Positions 12,767 to 23,467 of a stretch of 37,289 nt of DNA are shown one piece after another. The stretch is from Frankiaceae bacterium (GTDB taxonomy: Bacteria > Actinomycetota > Actinomycetes > BP-191). The position numbers and the translations under genes were made by a program. The stretch is from positions 1-37,289 of the forward strand of contig DATMES010000016.1 of assembly GCA_035556555.1 (NCBI GenBank). Direction: 5' to 3'. The stretch's first letter is position 1, and each line of letters begins with the position of its first letter. The notes beneath the pieces were generated by a model. That model ran no database searches, was not told where the DNA came from, and was given only the letters and a program-made list of their open reading frames with translations.

Positions 12767-13705
12767 CTACGTCACGTCGCGCCGGGTGAACGACAGGTAG
12801 AACGCGCCGACGAGGAGCGTCACGTAGAGCGCGAGCGTCAGCGCCGCGCGGCCGCTGGTGAGGACGTACTGCGCCTGCTCGCCGCTGAAGTCGACGAGCT
12901 GCTTCGCCCGCGCGGGCGCCACGCTCATCTCCTTGTTGAGCAGGGCGACGGTGTTCTCCGTGAGGAGGTAGCGCTGCCAGCCGGGGCGGAGGCCGCGGAC
13001 GGCGTTCTCGACGGCGACGACGTAGACGAACGCCGCGACGAGCGCCGCGACGGTGTTGCGCGCGAGCCCCGCGATGGCGTACCCGACGAGTGCCATCACC
13101 GCCCCGAACACCAGGCCGCGTCCGGCCGTCAGCAGGTTGGACAGGTGCAGCCCGCCGGTCACGCCGTCGGTCGTGCCGCGGGTCGCGCCGATGACGTACA
13201 GCCCGGTGTAGACGACGAGGTGGAACACCACGGAGAACGCCGCCACGACGCCGAGGAGCGCGACCGCCTTGGCGGCCATGACGCGGCCGCGGCGCGGCTC
13301 CCAGAACAGCAGCGCCTGCATCGTGCCGATGTGCCAGTCGGCGCCGACGTAGCTCGCCCCCAGCACCAGCGCGAGCAGCCCGACGCTCACCGCCACCGTC
13401 TTCACGCCGCCGGGCAGCGCGGTGCGCGCGTGCAGCCGCGGGTCGTCGAAGTACGTGCCCACCATGAGCGCGCAGTCCTCGTCCTGGGGGATCTCGCCGC
13501 GCTGCTTCGCCTCCTCGCAGTAGATCCGGTCCTGCTCCTGCTGCTGCGCGGCGATCTGCTGGACACGGGGGTCGACGTGACGGGTCGACGTGAGGAAGAT
13601 CCGGCCGAGCGTGAGGATCGTGATGGCGAACACGGCGATGGCGACGTAGCGCGCCAGCCTGCGCGAGGTCAGCCGGCGCACCTCGGAGCGCAGCAGGCCG
13701 GTCAT
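12767..13705 (-). CDS. ABC-2 type transporter permease
   Basis: A 312-residue integral membrane protein. An N-terminal cytoplasmic helix (MTGLLRSEVRRLTSRR) leads into TM1 (YVAIAVFAITILTLGRIFL). A charged extracytoplasmic segment of about 80 residues with two cysteines (YCEEAKQRGE, EDCALM) follows, then about five more hydrophobic helices (for example VAVSVGLLALVLGASYVG and GRGLVFGAVMALVGYAIAGL). This is the layout of ABC-2 family exporter or Nat-type permeases. It overlaps the ATPase gene by 4 bp (ATGA) and must form a transporter with it. Substrate unknown; drug, lipid or peptide export are typical. Confidence 0.88.
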   Translation of the reverse strand: MTGLLRSEVRRLTSRRLARYVAIAVFAITILTLGRIFLTSTRHVDPRVQQIAAQQQEQDRIYCEEAKQRGEIPQDEDCALMVGTYFDDPRLHARTALPGGVKTVAVSVGLLALVLGASYVGADWHIGTMQALLFWEPRRGRVMAAKAVALLGVVAAFSVVFHLVVYTGLYVIGATRGTTDGVTGGLHLSNLLTAGRGLVFGAVMALVGYAIAGLARNTVAALVAAFVYVVAVENAVRGLRPGWQRYLLTENTVALLNKEMSVAPARAKQLVDFSGEQAQYVLTSGRAALTLALYVTLLVGAFYLSFTRRDVT

Positions 13706-14613
13706 GCGTTCCCCTCGGTCAGGTCGAGGAACACGCTCTCGAGGTTCGCCGCCAGCGGGGTCAGCTCGGCGACGTACTGCTTCTTCTTCGCCAGCGCCTC
13801 GCTGACCCTGGCCGGGTCCGTCACGCCGGTCACGAGCAGGTGGTCCTCGGCGCGCGTGACGGTCATGCCGGCCGTCTCCAGCGTCGTCGCGGCGAGCGCG
13901 AGGTCGGCGATGCGGACGCGTACCTCACCCGTCGCCTTCGTCGCGAGCACGTCCTTGACCGTGCCCGACGCGATGCGCCTGCCGCGGACGAGGATGTCGA
14001 CGGTGTCGCAGACCTGCTCGACCTCGCCGAGCAGGTGCGACGAGAGGAACACCGTCACGCCGTTCGACCCGAGGTGGCGGATGAGCTCGCGTACCTCGCG
14101 GATGCCGGCCGGGTCGAGGCCGTTGCTCGGCTCGTCGAGGATGAGCAGCCGCGGCCGCTTCATGAGCGCCGCGGCGATGCCGAGCCGCTGCTTCATGCCG
14201 AGGGAGTACGCCTTCACGCGGTCGTCGGCGCGCTCGGTGAGGCCGACCGTCGCGAGGCCCTCCTCGACGCGTTCCCTCGGGAGGCCAGCGACGTCGGCGA
14301 GCAGCTCGAGGTTGAGCCGGCCCGAGAACTGCGGGAAGAACAGCGGCGTCTCGACCAGCGCGCCGACCTGGCCGATGACCTCGGGCAGCGCCTCGGGCAC
14401 CGGCCTGCCGAGCAGCCGGATGTCGCCGGCGTCGGGCTCGACGAGCCCGAGCAGCATGCGGATCGTCGTCGTCTTGCCGGAGCCGTTCGGCCCGAGGAAG
14501 CCGTGCACGCCGCCCTCGGCGACCGACAGGTCGAGCGCGTCGACTGCCTTGTGCGGCGGCTTCCGGAACCGCGTGAACGACTTCCGCGCGCCTGCGACCT
14601 CGATGACCGGCAT
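13702..14613 (-). CDS. ABC transporter ATP-binding protein
   Basis: A 303-residue ATPase of the ABC-2 exporter type. Walker A is GPNGSGKTT (41-49), the Q-loop region lies in VGALVETPLFFPQFSG, the signature is YSLGMKQRLGIAAALM, and Walker B is LLILDEPSNGLDPAGI followed by the switch His in SSHLL. The C-terminal ~80 residues form the accessory domain common in drug- or lantibiotic-export ATPases. The ATG at 14613 shares bases with the stop of the hydrolase gene (TGATG) and the gene overlaps the permease by 4 bp, so hydrolase, ATPase and permease are one operon. Confidence 0.92.
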   Translation of the reverse strand: MPVIEVAGARKSFTRFRKPPHKAVDALDLSVAEGGVHGFLGPNGSGKTTTIRMLLGLVEPDAGDIRLLGRPVPEALPEVIGQVGALVETPLFFPQFSGRLNLELLADVAGLPRERVEEGLATVGLTERADDRVKAYSLGMKQRLGIAAALMKRPRLLILDEPSNGLDPAGIREVRELIRHLGSNGVTVFLSSHLLGEVEQVCDTVDILVRGRRIASGTVKDVLATKATGEVRVRIADLALAATTLETAGMTVTRAEDHLLVTGVTDPARVSEALAKKKQYVAELTPLAANLESVFLDLTEGNA

Positions 14614-15296
14614 CAGAGCCGGTCTTGGAACAGCGCCAGCGTGCGGCCCCACGCCTGCGCGGCGGCCACGGCGTCGTACACCTCGGGCCTCGAGTCGTTG
14701 AAGAACGCGTGCTCGGTGCCGGGGTAGCCGAACACGTCCACCGTGCCGCCCGCCGCCTCGATCGCGGCGCGCGCCTGCTGGATGCCCTCGGCCTCGGGCC
14801 CGCCGTCACCCTCGGCGGCGTGGATCTGCGCGGCCTTGCCGTCGTAGGACGGCCAGTCGGGGCTCATGTGCTGCCACGGGATCGCCGGGTAGAAGCCCAC
14901 CGCCGCGACGATCTCCGGCGCCAGCGTCGCCGACCAGAGCGCCAGGCTGCCGCCCATGCAGAAGCCGACGGCGCCGATCTTGTCGCCGGTGGTCTCGGGG
15001 CGTGCGACGAGGTAGCGCGCCGCGCCCGCGATGTCCTTGGCGGCGCGGTCCATCGCCAGGCCCATCAGCAGCTTGCCCGCCTCGTCCGGCTCCGTCGTCG
15101 TGATGCCGTGGTAGAGGTCCGGTGCCAGCGCCACGTAACCCTCGCCGGCGAACGCGTCAGCCAGGCTGCGGATGTGCGGCACCAGGCCCCACCACTCCTG
15201 GATCACGATCACGCCGGGCCCCGAGCCCGTCTCCGGCACGGCGAGGTAGCCCTCGGCGGAGTCCCCGTTGCTCGCGAACGTCACCTGCTCACCCAT
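14613..15296 (-). CDS. Dienelactone hydrolase family protein
   Basis: A 227-residue alpha/beta hydrolase. The nucleophile elbow is GFCMGG (Cys113), the acid Asp164 lies in AAEGDGG and the base His196 in PGTEHAFFN, with the family's Glu34 in IQEWWG. Classical members open dienelactones in chloro-aromatic degradation, but most actinobacterial paralogues have undefined ester or lactone substrates. The ATG at 15296 is chosen because the family start MGEQVTF begins there. It heads the operon with the ABC exporter. The 93-bp gap to the lysozyme gene contains GTGTGCACAC, a possible operator for this operon. Confidence 0.88.
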   Translation of the reverse strand: MGEQVTFASNGDSAEGYLAVPETGSGPGVIVIQEWWGLVPHIRSLADAFAGEGYVALAPDLYHGITTTEPDEAGKLLMGLAMDRAAKDIAGAARYLVARPETTGDKIGAVGFCMGGSLALWSATLAPEIVAAVGFYPAIPWQHMSPDWPSYDGKAAQIHAAEGDGGPEAEGIQQARAAIEAAGGTVDVFGYPGTEHAFFNDSRPEVYDAVAAAQAWGRTLALFQDRL

Positions 15297-15389
15297 GCTC
15301 GCGACCCTAGCGTGTGCACACCTGCGCAACCGGGTTGCGGCCCGTGCGGCGAAAAAGCGCACCCCGAAGCCGTACGGCGCCGCGACCGG

Positions 15390-16058
15390 CTACGGCGAAC
15401 GCCGTACGTCGAGGTCCACCGGCCCCGCCACGCCGTCCACGCGAGCCCACGCCGAGGCCTGCCAGACGCGCCACTCCCCGCCCGGCCTGCGGAGCACGCG
15501 CGGGACCCACTGCTCGCGCCCGCCGAGGTCGCGGAAGTACCGCTCCGCGAAGTCGTCGCCGACGTAGAGCAGCACCCGCTGGCCGCGTGCCTGCTCCACC
15601 ACCTCGGCGAACGCCGTCACCTCGGCCCGTACGTCCTGCGCCGGCGGCCGCGCGGCGCAGTTGCCGGCCAGCTCCAGGTCGAGCGCGGGCGGCAGCGCGG
15701 GACCGTCGGGCACCGTCGCGAGGAAGTGCTGAGCCTGCCGGACTCCGGGCGTGCAGAGCGTGAAGAAGTGGTACGCGCCGCGCTCGACGCCCGCGCTGCC
15801 CGCGCCGGACCAGTTGTCGGAGAACCTCGTGTCGACGTGGTCGCCGCCCTCCGTCGCCTTGACGTACGCGAACGCGATCCCGTCGCCCTTCACCCGCGCC
15901 CAGTCGATCGGGCCCTGGTGGTGCGAGACGTCGAGCCCGTACGTCTCCCCCGCCCGCAACGACGGCCGGTACGACGGCAGCCAGACGTAGCGCCCGATCG
16001 CGGCGCCCGCGCCGAGCGCCACGACGACGCCTGCCGCCACGACCCAGCGCCGCCTCAT
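15390..16058 (-). CDS. Membrane-anchored GH25 lysozyme (muramidase)
   Basis: 222 residues. A signal-anchor (RRRWVVAAGVVVALGAGAAI, residues 2-21) precedes a GH25 domain that starts GLDVSHHQGPIDW (Asp43), continues with FAYVKATEGG (Glu70) and reaches PALDLEL (Asp127, Glu129), the acidic strand-end residues that carry catalysis in GH25. YHFF and the C-terminal WQASAWARVDGVAGPVDLDV (with its final Asp) complete the barrel. It would cleave peptidoglycan between MurNAc and GlcNAc outside the membrane, for remodelling or competition. The gene is divergent from the small gene at 16120 with 61 bp between. Confidence 0.88.
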   Translation of the reverse strand: MRRRWVVAAGVVVALGAGAAIGRYVWLPSYRPSLRAGETYGLDVSHHQGPIDWARVKGDGIAFAYVKATEGGDHVDTRFSDNWSGAGSAGVERGAYHFFTLCTPGVRQAQHFLATVPDGPALPPALDLELAGNCAARPPAQDVRAEVTAFAEVVEQARGQRVLLYVGDDFAERYFRDLGGREQWVPRVLRRPGGEWRVWQASAWARVDGVAGPVDLDVRRSP

Positions 16059-16119
16059 GGCGACAGCATCACACGCGAATCCCCGTGCCCCGACGACGGC
16101 GCCCGGCCACAATCCGTCC

Positions 16120-16590
16120 ATGTCCGCGACGGTGCCGTACGACGCGTTCGCCGCCCTCCTGTCGGACCCGGCGGACGGCGACCTGCCCGACGGCGCGGTG
16201 CCCGGCTCCACCGGCACCGACTGGCTCGTCGTGCTCGGCCGTGCCCGCGAGCGGGGCTGGCGGATGACGGTGCTCGGCACCGAGCCGCGCCCGGTGCCGG
16301 ACGACCTCGGCTCGATCGTCGCGGACCCCGACGACAGCCACACGGTGGCGGTCTGGCCGGCCGAGGGCGTGCAGGTCAACGTGTTCGTGGCGGCCGGCGA
16401 GGTGGACTTCGACGTCGACCGCCGCGAGATCACCGGCCAAGAGCCGCTCGACGCGCTGTGCGACTTCCTCCGGACGGCCGGGACGGCGCTCGGCAAGGAC
16501 GTGACGCTCGCGTACGAAGGCAGTGACGCGGTCTTCCTGACCTACGACGTGGCGGCGGACGCTTTCAGCCTGGCGGAGCCGCCACGCTGA
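16120..16590 (+). CDS. Conserved hypothetical protein, 156 aa
   Basis: No family is recognised. The protein is acidic and globular, without signal or membrane segment: a short N-terminal helix (YDAFAALLSDP), strands around WLVVLGRARERGWRMTVL, TVAVWPAEGVQVNVFVAAGEVDFDVD, a helix with PLDALCDFLRTAGTALGK, and a final strand pair. The layout resembles small immunity- or chaperone-like alpha/beta proteins but gives no activity. The ATG at 16120 has no clear Shine-Dalgarno sequence. The 3' end overlaps the convergent ppx gene by 26 bp. Confidence 0.65.
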   Translation: MSATVPYDAFAALLSDPADGDLPDGAVPGSTGTDWLVVLGRARERGWRMTVLGTEPRPVPDDLGSIVADPDDSHTVAVWPAEGVQVNVFVAAGEVDFDVDRREITGQEPLDALCDFLRTAGTALGKDVTLAYEGSDAVFLTYDVAADAFSLAEPPR

Positions 16591-17473
16591 GCGCGATGCC
16601 GTCGAGGATGTCGCGCTCGCTCGCCACGACCTCCGGCAGCGACCACCGCCGCATCACCTCGCGCAGCACCAGCGCACCCGCGCCGATGACGTCCACCCGC
16701 CCTGGGTGCATGACCGGCAGCGCGGCGCGCTCCGTACGCGGCATCGCCAGCAAGCGCGCCGTCACGTCCTCCACCCGCTCCGCGGAGACACGCGCGAGGT
16801 GGATGGCCGCGGGGTCGTACGCCGTCAGCCCCAGCGCGAGCGCCGTCACGGTCGTCACCGACCCAGCCAGCCCGACGAACGTCGCCGCCCGCCCGACCTC
16901 CACGTCCACGCCGTCGAGCGCGAGCGCGACGTCCGCCACGGCCGCGTCGAGCTCGGCATCGGGCGGAGGGTCCGTACGCAGCCGCCGCTCGGTCAGCCGT
17001 ACGCAGCCCACGTCCACGCTCGCCGCCTGCTCGACCCCCGTCGTCCCGAGGACGAACTCCGTCGACCCGCCGCCGATGTCGCAGACGGCGTACGGCGCGG
17101 GCAGGTCCAGCTCCGCCGTCGCGCCGAGGAACGACAGCCGCGCCTCCTCCTCCCCCGCCACCACCTCGGGCGACACGCCGAGGATCGCGGCGCACCCCTC
17201 CACGAACTCCAACGCGTTCGCCGCGTCGCGGGTCGCCGACGTCGCGACCATCCGTACGCGCTCCGCCCCGGCCATGAGCGGGACGTACGAGCGGAGCGCC
17301 GCGAAGGTGCGTTCCAGCGCGTCGGGCGCCAGCATGCCGGTGCGGTCCACGCCCTGCCCGAGCCGCACGATGCGCATCTCCCGGTGCACGTCCACGAGCC
17401 GTCCTTCGACGACGTCCGCGACGAGCAGGCGGATCGAGTTGGTGCCGCAGTCGACGGCCGCGACGCGCGTCAC
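16565..17473 (-). CDS. Ppx/GppA-family exopolyphosphatase
   Basis: 302 residues, the short actinobacterial form with only the two ASKHA ATPase-like domains. The phosphate-1 motif is VDCGTNSIRLLVAD and the phosphate-2 motif YAVCDIGGGSTEFVLG; the glutamate-bearing segment EEEARLSFLGA lies between them, and FVGLAGSVTTVTAL and VIGAGALVLREVM follow. The family hydrolyses polyphosphate or pppGpp; mycobacterial short Ppx proteins act on short-chain polyphosphate. The GTG start at 17473 overlaps the DUF501 stop (GTGA). It is the last gene of eno-ftsB-DUF501-ppx, a conserved actinobacterial order. Confidence 0.9.
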   Translation of the reverse strand: MTRVAAVDCGTNSIRLLVADVVEGRLVDVHREMRIVRLGQGVDRTGMLAPDALERTFAALRSYVPLMAGAERVRMVATSATRDAANALEFVEGCAAILGVSPEVVAGEEEARLSFLGATAELDLPAPYAVCDIGGGSTEFVLGTTGVEQAASVDVGCVRLTERRLRTDPPPDAELDAAVADVALALDGVDVEVGRAATFVGLAGSVTTVTALALGLTAYDPAAIHLARVSAERVEDVTARLLAMPRTERAALPVMHPGRVDVIGAGALVLREVMRRWSLPEVVASERDILDGIALSVAAPPG

Positions 17474-17942
17474 GGGGTCACGCAGGGGCCCCGGGATCCC
17501 CAGTCCCCCAGCGCATCCAGGGCCTCGCGGCCGAACGGGTTGGCGCCCGGCACGGCCAGCTCGTGCGCGACGAGGACGTGCAGGCACTTCACCCGCGTCG
17601 GCATCCCGCCGGCTCCCGGCGCGCCGGGCAGCACACCCAGAGCGTCACGTCGGGCGAGGTAGTCGTCGTGCGCCGCCGAGTAGGCCTCGGCGCGCTCGGG
17701 GTCGGAACCCAGCCGCTCGGTCATCGACGCCATGAGACCCGACGACTCCAGCGTCCCGATCGCCGACGCGGCGCGCGGGCAGGTCAGGTAGTACAGCGTC
17801 GGGAACGGCGTCCCGTCCTCCAGCAGCGGCGCCGTCTCCACGACGTCCGGGAGCCCGCACGCGCACCGGTGCGCGACGGCGCGCAGGCCGCGCGGCGGCC
17901 GGCCGAGCTGCGCCTCGACGGCGGCCCGGTCGTCCTCGGAGA

Positions 17943-17946
<4 letters not shown>
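17470..17946 (-). CDS. DUF501 family protein
   Basis: A 158-residue conserved actinobacterial protein of unknown function. Family hallmarks are LGRPPRGLRAVAHRCACG, PTLYYLTCPRA and the C-terminal TRVKCLHVLVAHELA with NPFG. Several conserved cysteines and a His (RCACG, TCP, KCLH) suggest metal binding, which is inference. The GTG at 17946 overlaps the ftsB stop by 4 bp and the gene overlaps ppx by 4 bp. The position between FtsB/DivIC and Ppx is conserved in the phylum. Confidence 0.9.
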
Positions 17947-20419
<2,473 letters not shown>

Positions 20420-20490
20420 CTACGGCGGCGCGGGCCGTACCGGGCGGGTTCCGGTCACTTCGGGCGTACGCTCGCCGCCGAGGGGACGCG

Positions 20491-21039
20491 ATGAGGCGAA
20501 CGGCACTGCTGACGACCGGGCTGCTCTGCGGCCTCCTCGTCGTGTTCGCGGCGGTCGAGGCGGCGGGCGTACCGCTGCTCACCGACCCGCGCCCCGCGCT
20601 CGCGTCCGCGGGCGCCCTCGCCGCTCTCGTCGGCCTCGGGCTGCTCGTCGCCGACGTCGTCCTGCCCGTCCCTTCGAGCATCGTCATGGTCGCGCACGGG
20701 GCGGCGTTCGGCGCCGTCGCCGGGGCCGCGCTGTCCGTCGCGGGCGGCACCGGCGCGGCGTACGCCGGATGGCTGCTCGGCCGCCGCGCCGACCCGCTGC
20801 GCCGCTGGGTCACCGACGACGAACGACAACGTGCCGAACGCCTCCTCCGCCGCTGGGGCGTCCTCGCCGTCGTCGTGACGCGGCCGGTGCCGCTGCTCGC
20901 GGAGACGGTCGCGATCGCGGCCGGCACCGCGCGCCTGTCGCCGCTGAAGGTCGTCGCCGCCGCCGCGCTGGGGACGCTGCCGGTCGCGGTGGCGTACGCG
21001 CTCGCGGGTGCCGCGGCGGGGCACGTTGTGTCCGGCTGA
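20491..21039 (+). CDS. VTT/DedA-like small membrane protein (SNARE-associated Golgi superfamily)
   Basis: 182 residues with hydrophobic segments at TALLTTGLLCGLLVVFAAV, ALAALVGLGLLVADVVLPVP and AFGAVAGAALSVAGGTGAAY, plus a C-terminal pair. The middle has the DedA/TVP38-type signature, P-S-x-x-x-x-x-x-GAAFG then AGWLLGRRA, and R-WGVLAVVVTRPVPLLAETV-IAAG. Bacterial members are implicated in lipid or undecaprenyl-phosphate recycling and membrane homeostasis. It begins with ATG after GAGGGGACGCG. It stands 55 bp before the ferritin-like gene on the same strand. Confidence 0.8.
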   Translation: MRRTALLTTGLLCGLLVVFAAVEAAGVPLLTDPRPALASAGALAALVGLGLLVADVVLPVPSSIVMVAHGAAFGAVAGAALSVAGGTGAAYAGWLLGRRADPLRRWVTDDERQRAERLLRRWGVLAVVVTRPVPLLAETVAIAAGTARLSPLKVVAAAALGTLPVAVAYALAGAAAGHVVSG

Positions 21040-21094
21040 GCGACGGGCATACAGTCGCGCCTTCGTCTGGACGAGCGACAAACGGGGGTCGCCA

Positions 21095-22453
21095 ATGACG
21101 GTGCCGCTGACCACGCGCGAGCAGCTGATCGACGCGCTGCACCTGGCCGCGGAGCTCGAGCACAACCTCATGTGCCAGTACCTCTTCGCGGCGTACTCCA
21201 TGAAGAAGTCCACCAGCGAGGGCCTCGACGAGGTGCAGCTCGAACGCGCCCGCGGCTGGGAGGCGCAGGTCACGCTCGTCGCGCGGCAGGAGATGGAGCA
21301 TCTCGGCCTGGTGCTGAACATGCTCGCCGCCATCGGTGGCACGCCGACGCTGACGCGGCCGAACTTCCCGCAGACCGTCGAGCGGTACGGCGCGCTCGGC
21401 ATCCGGAGCGTTCTCACGCGCTTCGACGCCGGCACGGTCGAGCGGTTCCAGGTGTTCGAGGAGCCGCACCCGTCGCCGCCGCCGAGCGGTTACTGCGATG
21501 GCCCCGGCGTCTCGAAGGAGGACCTGCTCGCGCTGCTCACGCAACCGCGCGTCATGTCGGGGCCGGCTCCGGTGCCCGGCGAGATCCCGTACACGTCGGT
21601 GCAGGACCTCTACGTCAGCCTGGCGGCCGGGTTCACGTACGTGTCGGACACGATCGGCGAGAAGTTCCTCTTCGACGGAGACATCGGGTCGGAGATCTGG
21701 GGCGGCCAGGGCACGCCGGCCGAGCAGCCGATGGACGACCTCAACCAGTACGGCCTCGACATCATCCAGGTCACCGACCTCGCCTCGGCACACCAGGCCA
21801 TCGCCGAGATCATCGAGCAGGGCGAGGGCATCCTCGCGCCGCCGTCGTACATGGAGCACGTCCACTACTGCATCTTCACGGCGGTGCTGGACGACCTGCG
21901 CGCCTGCGGTTTCGACCCCGCGCGACCCGTCGTCGACAACCCGCTCGTGTCGATGCACCCGGACATCACGGCGCCCGACGAGGTCAACCTCGTCACCGAC
22001 CCGGACACCCGCGAGGTCGCCGAGGTCTTCAACGACGCGTACGAGCTGATGCTGCTGCTCATGCTCGCGCTCTACGGCAGCACGCCGAAGACCGAGGACG
22101 AGTCGGTGGCGTTGATGAACGCCATCTTCTTCCCGCTGATGACGATGTTCGTCCGGCCGCTCGCGGAGATCCTCACGGTGCTGCCGGCGTTCGACGACGG
22201 CCGTCCAGGCAACGCCGGCCCGGGCTTCGAGCTGTCCGGCGACGTCGTCACCGCGCCCGCCCCGGGCGACGTGTACGACGAGTTCCAGGGCCGCTTCGAC
22301 GCGCTCGCCGCCGACCTCGCCGCCCTGTCGATCTACGGCGTACGACCGCCCGGCGACCCGGTGGCCGTACGGCTGCGCTACCTGGCCGTCAACGCGCAAC
22401 GGCTCGCCGACGACTGGCGCGACAAGTGGACCAACATCGGGACGGTGAGCTGA
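21095..22453 (+). CDS. Ferritin-like (VioB/iminophenylpyruvate-dimer-synthase type) protein
   Basis: 452 residues. The N-terminal four-helix domain has LAAELEHNLMCQYLFAAYSM (Glu20/Glu22) and RQEMEHLGLVLNML (Glu66, His69), the iron-type E and ExxH motifs of the PF12902 ferritin-like domain found in VioB and related chromopyrrolate-type enzymes. A further EHVHYC motif and long helices follow. Known relatives couple indole-imines; others are uncharacterised. No tryptophan oxidase or other indole pathway gene is nearby, so that chemistry is not supported here. The ATG at 21095 follows AACGGGGG. The next gene starts 2 bp after its stop. Confidence 0.8.
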   Translation: MTVPLTTREQLIDALHLAAELEHNLMCQYLFAAYSMKKSTSEGLDEVQLERARGWEAQVTLVARQEMEHLGLVLNMLAAIGGTPTLTRPNFPQTVERYGALGIRSVLTRFDAGTVERFQVFEEPHPSPPPSGYCDGPGVSKEDLLALLTQPRVMSGPAPVPGEIPYTSVQDLYVSLAAGFTYVSDTIGEKFLFDGDIGSEIWGGQGTPAEQPMDDLNQYGLDIIQVTDLASAHQAIAEIIEQGEGILAPPSYMEHVHYCIFTAVLDDLRACGFDPARPVVDNPLVSMHPDITAPDEVNLVTDPDTREVAEVFNDAYELMLLLMLALYGSTPKTEDESVALMNAIFFPLMTMFVRPLAEILTVLPAFDDGRPGNAGPGFELSGDVVTAPAPGDVYDEFQGRFDALAADLAALSIYGVRPPGDPVAVRLRYLAVNAQRLADDWRDKWTNIGTVS

Positions 22454-22455
22454 CG

Positions 22456-23367
22456 ATGCGGACGCTGTACCTGTCGTTCGAGGGGTTCTACCAGTACCGC
22501 GCGCCGACCGACCCCGACCCGACCGACGAGCCGCGCGGCGTCAGCGGCTACACGTTCGCGCTCGCCGGCGAGCCGGACCTCGACGGTCTCATGCACTTCC
22601 AGCCCGATGAGCGCGGCGTGTACGAGCGGCGCTTCGGCGTCTCGCCGGACGCGCCAGGGCCGCGCGTCGGAGTCACGGTCACGCGCGCGCGGCAGTACGA
22701 CGACGCGACGCTGACGCTCTCCGACGTGCCGTACCTCGTCGGCTCGAAGGTCGCGCTGCCGGGCTCGCGGCCCGCAGAACTCAACGGCATCGTCATCCGC
22801 AACGACATGTTCGCGATCGACCCGGTGCGCGTGGTCGTCACCGAGCCGAACGGCACCGTCGCGCTCGACCGCACGGACCTGCTCGACCCGTCCCAGCCCG
22901 AGCTGGAGATCACCTCGGCGACGTCGGAGATGCTCGTACGCCGGCAGCCGCAGGGCTTCGTCAGCGACTCGGTCGAGGTGGCGAAGGCGACCGGCCTGCC
23001 CGACGCGTCGTGGCAGTCGTGCATCGCCAACCGGCAGATGCGCCAGCGCAACCTCGAGGAGCTGCTCGCCGTCACGACCGACCCCGTCGAACGTGCCGCG
23101 CTGGAGACGCGCATCAGCCAGCTGAACATCCTGCGCCGCTGGTGGTACCTCACCGACATGGACGGCCAGTCCATCGACCGGCGGGCGCACCAGCTCACGC
23201 TGCAGGCGTACGGCTGGTGCGTCGACGTCAACGGCCCGGTCGACGCCAACGGTCTCGGCGCGGACGAGTCGCAACACTGGCCGCTGTCGTTCTGGATGGG
23301 CGGGTTCGACGGCGACGCGCTGTGCGCGTACGTCTCCGGCTACCTGTCGGTGCCGCTCGCGGGCTGA
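22456..23367 (+). CDS. Uncharacterised partner of the ferritin-like protein
   Basis: 303 residues, no family recognised. It begins MRTLYLSFEGFYQYR, then GVSGYTFALAGEPDLDGLMHFQPDE, a beta-rich first half with TLTLSDVPYLVGSKV and VRVVVTEPNGTVAL. A helical stretch follows with a Cys, NRQMRQRNLEELL, LETRISQLNILRRWWYLTD, and an aromatic C-terminus WPLSFWMGGFDGDALCAYVSGYL. There is no signal peptide. The 2-bp gap to the ferritin-like gene means tight co-translation and probably a shared complex or pathway. The stop is followed by a 17-bp inverted repeat facing mazG. Confidence 0.75.
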   Translation: MRTLYLSFEGFYQYRAPTDPDPTDEPRGVSGYTFALAGEPDLDGLMHFQPDERGVYERRFGVSPDAPGPRVGVTVTRARQYDDATLTLSDVPYLVGSKVALPGSRPAELNGIVIRNDMFAIDPVRVVVTEPNGTVALDRTDLLDPSQPELEITSATSEMLVRRQPQGFVSDSVEVAKATGLPDASWQSCIANRQMRQRNLEELLAVTTDPVERAALETRISQLNILRRWWYLTDMDGQSIDRRAHQLTLQAYGWCVDVNGPVDANGLGADESQHWPLSFWMGGFDGDALCAYVSGYLSVPLAG

Positions 23368-23380
23368 CGACCCGACGGAC

Positions 23381-23440
23381 TTCGTGATCTTGGCAACATC
23401 CGTGCAAGCCGAGCAGCACAAACGTTGCCAAGATCACGAA
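23381..23440. repeat. 17-bp perfect inverted repeat between convergent genes
   Basis: TTCGTGATCTTGGCAAC (23381-23397) and its exact complement (23424-23440) flank a 26-nt centre that can itself form GTGC/GCAC. It sits between the stop codons of the plus-strand partner gene and minus-strand mazG. It can act as a bidirectional terminator, though its A/T-rich arms and long loop differ from the GC-rich hairpins elsewhere in this window. Confidence 0.75.
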
Positions 23441-23467
23441 AAACGGGGGCTTGCGGCAGCGTCCCCT

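Noticed and set aside
21095-23367. Violacein or indolocarbazole-type biosynthetic cluster
   Set aside because: Only the ferritin-like domain resembles VioB; no tryptophan oxidase, monooxygenase or tailoring genes are present.
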